A stretch of 64,000 nucleotides of DNA. Origin: Gordonia jinghuaiqii (GTDB lineage Bacteria; Actinomycetota; Actinomycetes; Mycobacteriales; Mycobacteriaceae). Under the pieces are notes generated by a model. It was not told where the DNA came from. It worked only from the letters and a program-made list of their open reading frames with translations, and did no database searches. Positions 21,357-30,602 of this stretch are shown here, piece by piece (position 1 is the stretch's first letter; each line of letters starts with the position of its first letter). The translations under genes and the position numbers were made by a program. The DNA lies in the NCBI RefSeq assembly GCF_014041935.1, contig NZ_CP059491.1, forward strand, positions 3,844,001 through 3,908,000, given 5' to 3'.

Positions 21357-21983
21357 TCACGACGCCTCGGTGCGTCGATCCTTTCGGGCGATCCGCCACC
21401 GACGGGCGAGATGGATGAACGTCGGCACGACGATCGTGAGCACCGAGGCGATGATGAAGATCTCGATGTTGTCGCGGATGACCGGGACATTGCCGAGGAA
21501 GTATCCGACGGTGATGATCCCGGCCGCCCACGCGAAGCTGCCGAGGACGCTGAACAATGTGAACGTCCGGTGGGACATGCCGCTGAAACCGGCAACCAGC
21601 GGGGTGAGGGTCCGCACGATCCCGATGAACCTGCCGAAAAATACCGTGAGCGGCCCGAAACGATCGAAGTAGTGGTTCGTCTTCGCCAGATAGTCGGGTC
21701 CGATGGTGCGCATCAGCCTGCCCTCGACGACGCTGCGTCCCACCTTGCGTCCGATGAGGTAGCCGCACTGGTCGCCGAGGATCGCCGCGGCGGGCACCGC
21801 CAGACACAGCAACCACAACGGTGCGAAGGGGTCGGGCTGGGCGGCGAAGACGCCCGCGGTGAAGAGCACCGAATCGCCCGGGAAGACGACCCCGACGAGG
21901 ATGCCGGTTTCGACGAAGACCAGCACGCACAAGCCGATGAGGCCACCGGTGGCCACGAAGGACTCGATGTCGAAGGGATTCAT
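21357..21983 (-). CDS. DedA-family membrane protein
   Basis: A 208-residue polytopic protein of the DedA/SNARE-associated (VTT domain) family. Markers are VFVETGILVGVVFPGDSVLF near the N-terminus, the GDQCGYLIGRKVGR segment, and FFGRFIGIVRTLTPLVAGFSGMS, which carries the conserved FxRxxPxxR-like region; the tail has further hydrophobic helices. DedA proteins affect envelope homeostasis and are linked to lipid-carrier recycling. The ATG at 21983 gives a normal family length; the frame is open further upstream without family similarity. Confidence 0.9.
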   Translation of the reverse strand: MNPFDIESFVATGGLIGLCVLVFVETGILVGVVFPGDSVLFTAGVFAAQPDPFAPLWLLCLAVPAAAILGDQCGYLIGRKVGRSVVEGRLMRTIGPDYLAKTNHYFDRFGPLTVFFGRFIGIVRTLTPLVAGFSGMSHRTFTLFSVLGSFAWAAGIITVGYFLGNVPVIRDNIEIFIIASVLTIVVPTFIHLARRWRIARKDRRTEAS

Positions 21984-22203
21984 CGACGCCCACAGTAGTT
22001 GCCGGGCGGGCCCGGAGACGGCCGACGAAGCCCGGAGACGAGCGTGGAGCGCCCATGATCTCCGGCCACGTCGCGCACGCCGGGTGGATGTGGGGTTTAC
22101 TCGAATATCGAGCAGCGCCGCGGTCGGCCTGATCTGCGCCGAACCCAGCGTCGGCGCAGAACCCACCTTCGGCGCCGAACGACACACTTTCGAGGGGAGA
22201 GCA

Positions 22204-23280
22204 GTGCCCACCACACCCACGGCCCCGCCCCCCGGAAAGCCCCCCGGCCCCACATTGCGCCCGGTGTCGGACACCGACGTCCGCATCGAGTACCACACCA
22301 TCCACGGTTACCGCCGCGCCTACCGGATCGCCGGCAACGGGCCTGCCCTGCTGCTCATCCACGGCATCGGCGACAACTCATCGACGTGGGACGAGGTCAT
22401 CCCGATCCTGGCGCAGCGCTATACGGTGATCGCACCGGATCTGCTCGGGCACGGACTGTCGGACAAACCGCGCGCCGACTACTCGGTTCCCGCCTTCGCC
22501 AACGGCATGCGCGACCTGCTCGTCGTGCTGGGGATCAGCAAGGTGACCGTCGTCGGACACTCGCTCGGCGGCGGCGTCGCGATGCAGTTCTGCTATCAGT
22601 TCCCCCGCTTCGTCGAACGGCTCGTTCTCGTCGCGGCCGGTGGGGTCACGCGTGAGGTCAATCCGGCCCTGCGGCTGATCTCCCTGCCGGTGATCCCGCA
22701 GATCCTCTCGGCGCTCCGTGTGCCCGGAGTGGTGCCCGGCCTCAAGACCGTCGCCAAGGCCGTCGTGTCGGCCCCGTTGCCGGGGTTGTTCCCCTCGGCC
22801 GCCACCCCGAAGCGTCTGCTCGCCGACCACGAGGACCTGATGCGCGTGCTCGGCGACCTGGCCGATCCCACCGCCTACGCCGCGTTCCTCCGCACGTTGC
22901 GCGCCGTCGTCGACTGGCGCGGACAGTCGGTCACCATGCTCGACCGTTGTTACCTCACCGAACGATTGCCGGTCCTGCTCGTCTGGGGCGACGAGGACAT
23001 CGTGATCCCCTACCACCACGGCGAGCTGGCCCACTCGGCCATTCCCCATTCGGAATTCGAGACCTTCTCCGGCTCAGGGCATTTCCCCTTCCACGACGAC
23101 CCGGAACGCTTCTGTCGCGTCGTCATCGACTTCATCTCCCGCCAAGCACCGGTCGAGTTCGACCCCCTCAACTGGCGCCACCTGATGTCCGAGGGGGCCC
23201 ATCCCGATCAGTTCACCGGCGACGACGACACCGTCGACGAGGTGCTCGAAGCCTTCGAAGACGAGCGCAACGCGACGTGA
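22204..23280 (+). CDS. Alpha/beta-fold hydrolase
   Basis: A 358-residue alpha/beta hydrolase of unknown substrate. The oxyanion region is LLIHGIGDNS, the nucleophile elbow GHSLGGG has Ser near residue 119, the acid is in LVWGDEDIVIP, and the base in FSGSGHFPFHDDPERF. The C-terminal extension of about 40 residues is acidic. The GTG at 22204 is preceded by GAGGGGAG at good spacing. Similar proteins are abundant in mycolata and include lipases and C-C hydrolases; no neighbour gives a pathway. Confidence 0.9.
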   Translation: MPTTPTAPPPGKPPGPTLRPVSDTDVRIEYHTIHGYRRAYRIAGNGPALLLIHGIGDNSSTWDEVIPILAQRYTVIAPDLLGHGLSDKPRADYSVPAFANGMRDLLVVLGISKVTVVGHSLGGGVAMQFCYQFPRFVERLVLVAAGGVTREVNPALRLISLPVIPQILSALRVPGVVPGLKTVAKAVVSAPLPGLFPSAATPKRLLADHEDLMRVLGDLADPTAYAAFLRTLRAVVDWRGQSVTMLDRCYLTERLPVLLVWGDEDIVIPYHHGELAHSAIPHSEFETFSGSGHFPFHDDPERFCRVVIDFISRQAPVEFDPLNWRHLMSEGAHPDQFTGDDDTVDEVLEAFEDERNAT

Positions 23281-23314
23281 CCCGAAACGCAGTCCGCTGT
23301 GCCACCATTGCGCC

Positions 23315-23839
23315 ATGACCCACCCCGGTGGCGGTGACGACGTCACGCGCCCGTTCACGCACCAGCCGAACGAGTACGACTCCAGCCCCGGATTCGCGCC
23401 CGGTTTCGGCCAGATCCCCGGTCCCGGCATGGTTCCCGCTCCCGGCGGCCCGTTCTACGACCCCGCCGCCGCTGCCCTGCCCGAACAACCGCTGGTGGTC
23501 ATCGGCGACATCACCTGCACGCAGCACTACGTCATCACCCCGTCGGGCACGTTCCCGATCGCCGGTTCGCAGTGGGAGGTCACCGACATGTCGGTGTCGA
23601 GCGAACAGATGTCACAGACCGGCCTGGTACTGGCGCTGGTCGGGTTCTTTCTGGTGTGCTTTCTGAGCTTGCTGTTCCTGCTGATGAAGGAACGACGGAT
23701 CACCGGCCACATCCAGGTCAGGGTCCGCGGTGCGGGCGGCGGCATGCATGTCACCAACATCCCCGCCACCTCGCCATGGACCATGAGCGAGGTGTCCGGG
23801 CGCGTGTACTACGCGCGCAATCTGGCCGCGATGGCCTGA
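23315..23839 (+). CDS. Single-pass membrane protein, unknown function
   Basis: A 174-residue protein with a Pro/Gly-rich first 50 residues and a beta-rich segment with CTQHYVITPSGTFPIAG, which resembles a small domain seen in mycolata membrane proteins. One strong transmembrane helix lies at about 103-124 (GLVLALVGFFLVCFLSLLFL), followed by a short basic turn and a C-terminal cytoplasmic or periplasmic tail. It lies between the hydrolase (34-base gap) and a TM2 protein (48-base gap) and may be co-transcribed with them. Confidence 0.75.
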   Translation: MTHPGGGDDVTRPFTHQPNEYDSSPGFAPGFGQIPGPGMVPAPGGPFYDPAAAALPEQPLVVIGDITCTQHYVITPSGTFPIAGSQWEVTDMSVSSEQMSQTGLVLALVGFFLVCFLSLLFLLMKERRITGHIQVRVRGAGGGMHVTNIPATSPWTMSEVSGRVYYARNLAAMA

Positions 23840-23887
23840 GACCCATCACCCGAGATCTTCACCCATCACACCGAGGAGAAACGTCCG

Positions 23888-24490
23888 ATGACCACCCCGG
23901 AGAATTCCGACGACAAGCCGTACGACCCGTTCGTGAAACGGCCTCCGCCTGCCGACCAGACACCCTCGGCCGGACCCGACGCGGGCTATGCCGCGCAGCA
24001 GCCGGGTGCCGGCGACTTCGGGACCCCGCCGCCCCAGTTCGGGGCATCCCAGCAGTTCGGCGACGCACAGCCGTACTCGGCGCCGCCACCCCCGCCGTAC
24101 GGGGCACCCCAGGGTTACGCGGCACCCCAGGGTTACGGGGCACCTCAGGGATACGGGGCACCCACCGGATACGGCTACGGCGGCGCCCCCGACCCCACCG
24201 CACCCTACGGGCGCGATCCCGCCACCGGTGAACCGCTCTCCGACAAGTCCAAGCTCGTCGCGGGTCTGCTGCAGATCTTCCTCGGCACCCTCGGCGTCGG
24301 ACGCTTCTACATCGGCGACACCAAGACCGGCGCCATCCAGTTGGGGCTGACGATCATCGGGTACATCACCGCGATCATTCTCATCGGCGTCGTCATCATC
24401 TTCGGTGTCGCCGTGTGGGCCCTCATCGACGGGATCATGATGCTGACCGGCAGCGTGCGAGACAAGAACGGCCTCAAGCTCGGCAACTGA
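23888..24490 (+). CDS. TM2-domain protein with Tyr/Gly/Pro repeats
   Basis: A 200-residue protein. Residues 1-110 are Pro/Gly/Tyr-rich with repeated GYGAPQ units. The C-terminal TM2 domain (about 115-195) has LSDKSKLVAGLLQIFLGTLG, then GRFYIGDTKTGAIQLGL and WALIDGIMMLTG, the conserved two-helix core of this family. Function is unknown; TM2 proteins occur singly in many actinobacteria. A long stem-loop follows the stop. Confidence 0.88.
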   Translation: MTTPENSDDKPYDPFVKRPPPADQTPSAGPDAGYAAQQPGAGDFGTPPPQFGASQQFGDAQPYSAPPPPPYGAPQGYAAPQGYGAPQGYGAPTGYGYGGAPDPTAPYGRDPATGEPLSDKSKLVAGLLQIFLGTLGVGRFYIGDTKTGAIQLGLTIIGYITAIILIGVVIIFGVAVWALIDGIMMLTGSVRDKNGLKLGN

Positions 24491-24508
24491 ACAGGACCAA
24501 CCCGAAAG

Positions 24509-24567
24509 ACCGCCCTCCACAGCGCCGCCGGTCGCATCACGTCGCCGGCGACCCGCTGGAGGGCGGT
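24509..24567. terminator. Terminator between the TM2 gene and truA
   Basis: ACCGCCCTCCA (24509-24519) pairs with TGGAGGGCGGT (24557-24567), an 11-bp perfect stem around a 37-base GC-rich insert that can itself fold. TTTC follows on the plus strand. It separates convergent genes. Confidence 0.65.
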
Positions 24568-24577
24568 TTCTGGTCGA

Positions 24578-25588
24578 TCAGCCGCCGCAGCAACCGGTCG
24601 ATCCGCGCACGTCACGGGTCACCGTGTTGCGGGCGGCAAGTTCGTCGTCGGCGGGATAGTCGACGCCGACCAGACACAGTCCGCGTGCCTGCGCCACCGG
24701 CACCTGGCTGCTCCGTTCCTTCTCACGCAGAAGTGCACGGCACCAGTCGATGTCGCGCCTGCCGTCTGCGACTGTGGCGACCGCACCCACCAGCGACCGC
24801 ACCATCGACCAGCAGAACGCGTCGGCACCGACCTCGCCGATCAGCACACCCTCGTCGTCGCGGACCCAGGAGAAACGCTGGAGGTCGCGGATCGTCGTCG
24901 CACCTTCGCGCCGGCGACAGAAAGCCGCGAAGTCATTGAGCCCCAACAACACTGCCGAGGCCTCGTTCAGCACCTCGACGTCGAGCGGGCGACGCCAGGT
25001 GGCCGTCGCCCGCGCCACCAGAGGCTCTGCGCCCCACCGGGAATCGGACAACCGGTACCGATAGTGGCGTCGTAGTGCGGAGAACCGCGCGTCGAAGTCC
25101 GCAGGCACGATGCGCACCGCCTTGACCCGGAAGTCGTCGGGACACATCTTCGCCAGGCGCCCGACCAGCGTCGACGGATCGCCGCCGATCGACCTGGTCT
25201 CCAGGCATGCGCGCGGCACATCGGCATGCGCCACCTGTCCGGTGGCGTGCACGCCGGCATCCGTGCGCCCCGCCACGGTGAGCCGCACGGGCACCCGCAG
25301 CACCGTCGACAACCGTGTCTCGAGTTCCTCGCACACGCTGCGCTGACCGATCTGCCGCGCCCAACCGGCGAAATCGGTGCCGTCATAGGAGATGTCGAAG
25401 CGGAGACGACAGAACCCGCCGGCACCGGAATCCGGGCCGACGGGTTCGGTCAGCAGTTCTCGAGTCAGCCGACTACTTCTTGTCGTCCGACTCGGCCTCG
25501 ACGGCGGTCGCAGCGGTCGACTCGTCGTCGACGGCCTCGGCGACCGCGTCGGCGTTGGCGACCTCGGCGTCGGTGGCGTCGGCTTCAA
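24578..25588 (-). CDS. truA: tRNA pseudouridine(38-40) synthase TruA
   Basis: TruA isomerises uridines 38-40 in the anticodon arm of many tRNAs. The catalytic aspartate is in [16 protein letters not shown], and the family blocks [31 protein letters not shown] and [15 protein letters not shown] are all present. It follows rplQ as in M. tuberculosis. The start is uncertain: there is no ATG, GTG or TTG in frame between 25588, inside rplQ, and the conserved core. Using 25588 means a 116-base overlap and a 45-residue basic Pro/Ser/Thr-rich leader. A CTG at 25453 or 25456, about 20 bases after the rplQ stop, would give about 291 residues, a normal size. Confidence 0.93.
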   Translation of the reverse strand: MKPTPPTPRSPTPTRSPRPSTTSRPLRPPSRPSRTTRSSRLTRELLTEPVGPDSGAGGFCRLRFDISYDGTDFAGWARQIGQRSVCEELETRLSTVLRVPVRLTVAGRTDAGVHATGQVAHADVPRACLETRSIGGDPSTLVGRLAKMCPDDFRVKAVRIVPADFDARFSALRRHYRYRLSDSRWGAEPLVARATATWRRPLDVEVLNEASAVLLGLNDFAAFCRRREGATTIRDLQRFSWVRDDEGVLIGEVGADAFCWSMVRSLVGAVATVADGRRDIDWCRALLREKERSSQVPVAQARGLCLVGVDYPADDELAARNTVTRDVRGSTGCCGG

Positions 25589-26072
25589 CGGCCTCCACCA
25601 CGTTCTCCGCGGCGTCGTCCTGCGCGACGACCTCTTCGGTGGCGTCGAGGTTCTCCTCGGCAGCCTTCTTGGAGGCGGCGACGCGGGTGGCGCGGCTGGC
25701 CTCGCTCGACGCGGTGGTCTCGCGCACCAGCTCGATCACGGCCATGGGGGCGTTGTCGCCCTTGCGCGGCAGCGTCTTGATGATGCGGGTGTAACCGCCG
25801 GGACGATCGGCGAAGAACGGCCCGATCTCGTCGAACAGCGTGTGCACGATGTCCTTGTCACGGATGTCCTTCAGCACCTCACGACGGTTGGCCAGCTTGC
25901 CGGCCTTGGCGTGGGTGATGATCTTCTCCGCGTACGGACGCAGGCGCTTGGCCTTGGCTTCCGTGGTGGTGATGCGGCCGTGCTCGAAGAGCGAGGTGGC
26001 GAGATTCGCCAGCATCGCCTTCTGGTGGCTGGCCGACCCGCCGAGGCGGCGTCCCTTGGTGGGCTTGGGCAT
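25473..26072 (-). CDS. rplQ: 50S ribosomal protein L17 with acidic C-terminal tail
   Basis: A 199-residue L17. The N-terminal 118 residues are the conserved domain ([17 protein letters not shown], then [18 protein letters not shown]). Residues 120-199 form a strongly acidic Ala/Glu/Asp/Val tail ending in ESDDKK, much longer than in most bacteria but typical of related actinobacteria. AGGAG lies 6 bases before the ATG. It follows rpoA after 81 bases. Confidence 0.97.
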   Translation of the reverse strand: MPKPTKGRRLGGSASHQKAMLANLATSLFEHGRITTTEAKAKRLRPYAEKIITHAKAGKLANRREVLKDIRDKDIVHTLFDEIGPFFADRPGGYTRIIKTLPRKGDNAPMAVIELVRETTASSEASRATRVAASKKAAEENLDATEEVVAQDDAAENVVEAVEADATDAEVANADAVAEAVDDESTAATAVEAESDDKK

Positions 26073-26153
26073 TGTCTTCTCCTAGGAGGACCCCGCATCA
26101 CTCGATGCGGAAGTCAGGGTTGGGCAGTGACAGCTACCGCCGCGTCGACGCGA

Positions 26154-27206
26154 CTAGAGCTGCTCGGTCTCCGCGAAATCCTCACCGGAATCGGCGTCGA
26201 AGGACGCGTCTTCCGACCACGTGCCGGTGGCCGGGTCGTAACCCGCGACCTGCGACGGATCGAAGCTGGCCGGGCTGTCCTTGAGGGACAGACCGAGCGC
26301 ATGCAGCTTGACCTTGACCTCATCGATCGACTTCTGACCGAAGTTGCGGATGTCGAGCAGATCCGACTCGGTCCGGGCAACCAGCTCGCCGACGGTGTGA
26401 ACACCCTCGCGCTTGAGGCAGTTGTAGGAACGAACCGTCAGCTCCAGATCCTCGATCGGCAGGCTGAACGAGGCGATGTGGTCGGCCTCGGCCGGCGACG
26501 GCCCGATCTCGATGCCCTCGGCCTCGACGTTGAGCTCCCGGGCGAGCCCGAACAGCTCCACCAGGGTCTTGCCCGCCGATGCCAGCGCGTCACGCGCACT
26601 GATCGAGTTCTTGGTCTCGACGTCGAGCACGAGCCGATCGAAGTCGGTGCGCTGCTCGACACGGGTCGCCTCGACCTTGTAGGTCACCTTGAGCACCGGC
26701 GAGTAGATCGAGTCGACCGGGATACGGCCGATCTCGGCACCCGACGCCTTGTTCTGCACGGCCGGGACGTAGCCGCGGCCCCGCTCGACGACGAGCTCGA
26801 TCTCGAGCTTGCCCTTGTCGTTCAGGGTGGCGATGTGCAGATCGGGGTTGTGCACGGTGACACCGGCCGGCGGCACGATGTCGGCGCCGGTGACGGTGCC
26901 CGGACCCTGCTTGCGCACGTACATGGTGACCGGCTCGTCCTCGTCGGAGCTGACCACGAGGCCCTTGAGGTTCAGGATGATGTCGGTGACGTCTTCCTTG
27001 ACCCCGGCCACGGTGGTGAACTCGTGCAGGACACCGTCGATGCGGATGCTGGTGATGGCGGCACCCGGGATCGAGCTGAGCAGGGTACGACGCAGCGAGT
27101 TGCCGAGGGTGTAACCGAAGCCCGGCTCGAGGGGTTCGATGACGAACTTCGACCGGTCCTCGGCGATGACTTCCTCGGTGAGGGTGGGTCGCTGTGAGAT
27201 GAGCAT
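26154..27206 (-). CDS. rpoA: DNA-directed RNA polymerase alpha subunit
   Basis: A 350-residue alpha subunit that dimerises to start assembly of RNA polymerase. The N-terminal domain (about 1-230) includes [20 protein letters not shown]. The C-terminal domain (about 250-310) has the promoter- and activator-contacting segment [18 protein letters not shown]. The tail is acidic. It sits in the usual rpsM-rpsK-rpsD-rpoA-rplQ order. Confidence 0.98.
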   Translation of the reverse strand: MLISQRPTLTEEVIAEDRSKFVIEPLEPGFGYTLGNSLRRTLLSSIPGAAITSIRIDGVLHEFTTVAGVKEDVTDIILNLKGLVVSSDEDEPVTMYVRKQGPGTVTGADIVPPAGVTVHNPDLHIATLNDKGKLEIELVVERGRGYVPAVQNKASGAEIGRIPVDSIYSPVLKVTYKVEATRVEQRTDFDRLVLDVETKNSISARDALASAGKTLVELFGLARELNVEAEGIEIGPSPAEADHIASFSLPIEDLELTVRSYNCLKREGVHTVGELVARTESDLLDIRNFGQKSIDEVKVKLHALGLSLKDSPASFDPSQVAGYDPATGTWSEDASFDADSGEDFAETEQL

Positions 27207-27289
27207 TTCTGTGGATCTCTCCTTTGGCCGACCGCTATATGACGGCCTCGAGGGTTAACCGAACAGCTGTTGCTGTCGGGCGGTGTGTC

Positions 27290-27895
27290 TTACTTCGAGT
27301 AGAACTCGACGATGAGCTGCTCGGTCAGCGGGACATCGATCTGAGCACGCTCGGGCACGCTGTGCACGAGGATGCGCAGGGTCGACGGCACGACCTGCAG
27401 CCAGCCCGGAACCGGACGATCGCCGACGAGCTCCTTGGCGATCTGGAACGGGACGGTCTGCAGCGACTTCGGACGGACGTCGATGATGTCGTACTGGCTG
27501 ACGCGGTAGCTGGGCACATCGACACGAACACCGTTGACGGTGAAGTGGCCGTGGCTGACCAGCTGACGGGCCTGGCGACGCGTCCGGGCGATGCCCGAGC
27601 GGTACACGACGTTGTCGAGACGGGTCTCGAGCAGCTTCAGCAGTTCGTCACCGGTCTTGCCGTTGCGACGATTCGCCTCTTCGAAGTAGCGGCGGAACTG
27701 CTTCTCCATGACGCCGTAGGTGAAGCGTGCCTTCTGCTTCTCCTGCAGCTGGAGCAGGTACTCGCTCTCCTTGATCCGCGAGCGGCCATGCTGGCCGGGC
27801 GGGTAGGGGCGACGCTCGAATGCAGCGTCTCCACCGATCAGGTCGACGCGAAGACGACGAGACTTCTTTGTTGCGGGGCCGGTATAACGAGCCAT
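27290..27895 (-). CDS. rpsD: 30S ribosomal protein S4
   Basis: A 201-residue primary 16S rRNA-binding protein. It opens with ARYTGPATKKSRRLRVDL. The S4 RNA-binding domain (about 91-155) has LETRLDNVVYRSGIARTRRQ. It is the zinc-free type, since the N-terminus lacks a CxxC cluster. GGAGG lies upstream of the ATG. Co-directional with rpsK (24-base gap). Confidence 0.98.
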   Translation of the reverse strand: MARYTGPATKKSRRLRVDLIGGDAAFERRPYPPGQHGRSRIKESEYLLQLQEKQKARFTYGVMEKQFRRYFEEANRRNGKTGDELLKLLETRLDNVVYRSGIARTRRQARQLVSHGHFTVNGVRVDVPSYRVSQYDIIDVRPKSLQTVPFQIAKELVGDRPVPGWLQVVPSTLRILVHSVPERAQIDVPLTEQLIVEFYSK

Positions 27896-27919
27896 GTTTC
27901 TCTGTTCCTCCCTTTCCCG

Positions 27920-28327
27920 CTAGACCCGACGCCGCTTGGGCGGACGGCAACCGTTGTGCGGCTGCGGGGTGACATCGGAAATGGTGCCGACCTCGAGGCC
28001 GGCTGCCTGCAGGGAGCGGATCGCGGTCTCGCGACCCGAACCCGGTCCCTTGACGAATACGTCGACCTTCTTGACGCCGTGCTCCTGGGCCTTGCGCGCA
28101 GCGTTCTCGGCCGCGAGCTGAGCCGCGAACGGGGTGCTCTTGCGCGAGCCCTTGAAACCGACGTGGCCCGACGACGCCCAGCTGATGATGTTTCCGCTGG
28201 GGTCGCTGATCGACACGATGGTGTTGTTGAACGTCGACTTGATGTGCGCGTGGCCGTGCGGGACGTTCTTCTTATCGCGACGGCGGGTGCCCTTCTTGGG
28301 GCCTGCGCTACGTGACTTCGGAGGCAT
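27920..28327 (-). CDS. rpsK: 30S ribosomal protein S11
   Basis: A 135-residue small-subunit platform protein, ending in the family signature [15 protein letters not shown]. The centre has [14 protein letters not shown]. Its ATG overlaps the rpsM stop by one base (TAATG), so translation is coupled. Confidence 0.98.
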   Translation of the reverse strand: MPPKSRSAGPKKGTRRRDKKNVPHGHAHIKSTFNNTIVSISDPSGNIISWASSGHVGFKGSRKSTPFAAQLAAENAARKAQEHGVKKVDVFVKGPGSGRETAIRSLQAAGLEVGTISDVTPQPHNGCRPPKRRRV

Positions 28328-28695
28328 TACTTCTTCTTCCCGGCGATGGTCTTCTTCGGGCCCTTGCGAGTACGGGCATTGGTCTTGGTGCGCTGTCCGC
28401 GAACGGGCAGGCCACGACGGTGGCGCAGACCCTGGTAGCTACCGATCTCGATCTTGCGACGGATATCGGCCTGCACCTCGCGACGCAGGTCACCCTCGAC
28501 CTTCACCGAGGACTCGATGTACTCACGCAGCTTCGCGACGTCTGCGTCGGTGAGATCCTTTGCCCGAAGGTCGGGGCTCAGGCCCGTTCCGTCGAGGATC
28601 TCCTTGGAGGTGGTACGACCAACTCCGTAGATGTAGGTCAGTGCGATCTCGAGCCGCTTCTCGCGGGGAAGATCGACACCAGCAACACGTGCCAT
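28327..28695 (-). CDS. rpsM: 30S ribosomal protein S13
   Basis: A 122-residue small-subunit head protein that touches the 50S subunit. [20 protein letters not shown] is the standard N-terminus, [20 protein letters not shown] the conserved basic segment, and the C-terminus is Lys-rich. The 205-base gap before it contains two hairpins. Confidence 0.98.
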   Translation of the reverse strand: MARVAGVDLPREKRLEIALTYIYGVGRTTSKEILDGTGLSPDLRAKDLTDADVAKLREYIESSVKVEGDLRREVQADIRRKIEIGSYQGLRHRRGLPVRGQRTKTNARTRKGPKKTIAGKKK

Positions 28696-28752
28696 GTGGC
28701 GGATTTCCTTTTCGATTTCCAGAGGTCTTCTCCCAGTCCGCCCCGCGAGCTC

Positions 28753-28771
28753 GCCGAACCGTGTGTTCGGC
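28753..28771 (-). promoter_or_regulatory. Hairpin in the rpmJ-rpsM spacer
   Basis: GCCGAAC and GTTCGGC pair around CGTGT; outer bases CCCGCGAG and CTCGTGGG extend the stem after a CTC bulge. Together with the next hairpin it could attenuate or set a processing site between rpmJ and rpsM. Confidence 0.45.
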
Positions 28772-28803
28772 CTCGTGGGCTCCGGCCTCTGATCCGGAGG
28801 TAG

Positions 28804-28825
28804 GCGGTGACGCGTCTGTCACCGC
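28804..28825 (-). promoter_or_regulatory. Second hairpin in the rpmJ-rpsM spacer
   Basis: GCGGTGAC and GTCACCGC form a perfect 8-bp stem with a 6-base loop, 76 bases after the rpmJ stop in transcription order. There is no T tract. Confidence 0.45.
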
Positions 28826-28900
28826 TGGTGCTGAGAGGTCCTGGTGTTCAGTTGTCGGTCTTGCTGTTGGTGATTCAAGCGACCCGGAGGGTGCGCGTGA

Positions 28901-29014
28901 TCAGCCCTGACGCTGCTTGTGACGCAGGTTCTCGCAGATCACCATGACCCGACCGTTACGACGGATCACCTTGCACTTCTCGCAGATCGGCTTGACGCTC
29001 GGCTGAACCTTCAC
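28901..29014 (-). CDS. rpmJ: 50S ribosomal protein L36
   Basis: A 37-residue protein starting [19 protein letters not shown]. The zinc-binding set is Cys-x2-Cys near residues 11-14, then Cys27 and His32, so this is the zinc-containing form. The start is GTG at 29014. It follows infA in the standard order. Confidence 0.97.
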   Translation of the reverse strand: MKVQPSVKPICEKCKVIRRNGRVMVICENLRHKQRQG

Positions 29015-29131
29015 GTCAATCTCTCCTGCTCGGCTCGCCCGCGCGCACGTCAAATCCGCCGTACACGAGGGTGTCGGTCTCCTCCCGGACGGATGTCCGG
29101 GAAGTCTGTCCCCGGCCAGGCCGGGAAAGTC

Positions 29132-29353
29132 TTACTTGTAGCGGTACACAATCCGCCCACGAGCGAGGTCGTAGGGCGACAGTTCCACGACGACCCGGTC
29201 CTCGGGCAGGATGCGGATGTAGTGCTGCCGCATCTTGCCGCTGATGTGGGCGAGAACCTTGTGTCCGTTTTCCAGCTCAATACGAAACATCGCATTGGGC
29301 AGGGGTTCGATCACTCGACCCTCGACCTCGATGGCCCCGTCTTTCTTCGCCAT
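29132..29353 (-). CDS. infA: Translation initiation factor IF-1
   Basis: A 73-residue S1/OB-fold protein that binds the ribosomal A site during initiation. [20 protein letters not shown] and the terminal [12 protein letters not shown] are diagnostic. GGAGG lies immediately before the ATG at 29353. The frame is open further upstream to 29539, but that part is not coding for this family. Confidence 0.97.
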   Translation of the reverse strand: MAKKDGAIEVEGRVIEPLPNAMFRIELENGHKVLAHISGKMRQHYIRILPEDRVVVELSPYDLARGRIVYRYK

Positions 29354-29602
29354 GTCCTCCGCGATTCCTGGCCGTCCCCGCAACATCTGGTAGATGCGGC
29401 GTCGTCGGCCCGGTTGAATCAGTGTTTGTCCGTTAGTGTGTTGACACCGGTCCGCGAGGACCTGTGTCCGGTGCACCGCGACCGGTTCCGGCGTGGTGAC
29501 ACGCTGATGCCCGGCGCGCGACACGCACCGACGATCCATGTTACGCGAACTGCACGATCAGTCCAAATGCGAGCGGCGATCGGACCCGGCAGGAGACACC
29601 CG

Positions 29603-29740
29603 ATGGATGCTGAATCCGCGGACGGCGGACCTGCGACGACTGTCGACGACTACCTGGCAGGACTCGACCCGGCTGATCGTGCGGTGATCGGCCGGATCTA
29701 CCGGGCCCTGGTCGGTTCGGCTCGGCACCACCGGAGTTGA
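29603..29740 (+). CDS. Short protein resembling a truncated DUF1801 N-terminus
   Basis: A possible 45-residue protein. The segment TVDDYLAGLDPADRAVIGRI resembles the first helices of DUF1801 proteins, which are normally 110-140 residues, but the frame then ends after RHHRS. AGGAG sits 8 bases before the ATG at 29603. It may be a remnant of a longer gene or a genuine small protein. Confidence 0.35.
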   Translation: MDAESADGGPATTVDDYLAGLDPADRAVIGRIYRALVGSARHHRS

Positions 29741-29813
29741 TCCTCCGATGCCGCGAGAGACAAGAGTCACGGGCGCATGATGGTCGCGCCATCGTGACGG
29801 TATCCTTCGGCCC

Positions 29814-30344
29814 ATGTCGACGGTATCCATCTTCGCGGCCCGGTTACGGGGCGCGATGGTGGGTGCGGTCTCAGGGGCGGCGGCGTTGCCTGCGCACGGG
29901 CTCGGCGGCGGGATGCTCCCCTCCTCCAGCGCGATGGTGATGCTCGTCAGCGGATGCATCCTGCTGGGTGTGCTGTGCTCGCACCGCGCCGGCTCTGGCC
30001 TGTCGATGCTGATCGGCCAACTCGTGATGGGGCAGGGCGTCGCACACCTGCTGCTGATGGCCGCGACTTCTGAACACCATGACAGCGCGGTGTTTACCCC
30101 GACGATGCTGTCCGGCCATCTCGCCGTCGCCGTGGTCGGCGGCTTGGGCCTGTGGGTGGCCGAGCACCTGGTGCGGATCGTGGTCGCATCGGTGACGCGG
30201 TGGCTCGCCGTGCTTGTCCCCCCGGTCGTGCAAGCGCCTGCCGTTCCTCGGCCGCGCAACACGACGCTCACCGTTCCGCGGCCTCTGCTGCTCGCTTCCG
30301 GTGTCGGCACACGCGGCCCGCCGGCCCGCGCGTCGGCTGTCTGA
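29814..30344 (+). CDS. Small multi-pass membrane protein upstream of the copper/DyP genes
   Basis: A 176-residue protein with three or four hydrophobic segments within the first 140 residues (for example AMVMLVSGCILLGVLC, LSMLIGQLVMGQGVAHLLLM and LAVAVVGGLGLWVAEHL). His and Met residues are frequent near the segments (QGVAHLLLMAATSEHHD). The Pro/Arg-rich tail is probably cytoplasmic. It lies 258 bases before a PCuAC lipoprotein gene, so a role in copper handling is plausible but not shown. Confidence 0.7.
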   Translation: MSTVSIFAARLRGAMVGAVSGAAALPAHGLGGGMLPSSSAMVMLVSGCILLGVLCSHRAGSGLSMLIGQLVMGQGVAHLLLMAATSEHHDSAVFTPTMLSGHLAVAVVGGLGLWVAEHLVRIVVASVTRWLAVLVPPVVQAPAVPRPRNTTLTVPRPLLLASGVGTRGPPARASAV

Positions 30345-30361
30345 CACAGTCGCACCCCACT

Positions 30362-30410
30362 CCTCTGCGCCATCCCCTCTGCGCCATCCCCCTGCGCCAT
30401 CCCCCTGCGC
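30362..30410. repeat. 14-bp tandem repeat between the membrane protein and PCuAC genes
   Basis: CCTCTGCGCCATCC occurs at 30362-30375 and 30376-30389, then as a 13-base variant at 30390-30402, then a partial copy. It lies in non-coding sequence just after the membrane protein gene. Confidence 0.85.
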
Positions 30411-30602
30411 AGCAGCGCGAGAGGGAGATCTTCGGTGCCTCACACTCGCGCGCGATGCCTGTCGCATGACGCGAGACGCCGGCGCACGCGAATGACCCAT
30501 TCCTTGCCGACTCACAGGTGACCGGGTCACGACGCCATGACGCCATCCCGCAGCCCGCCCCGCGGCCGCACCACCGGCCGCTCAGTCCCCGGAGGAAATC
30601 CG

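Noticed and set aside
28919..29740. A 273-codon plus-strand frame running across rpmJ and infA
   Set aside because: The first two thirds are antisense to infA and rpmJ. Only the last 45 codons, with their own start and ribosome-binding site, could be real.
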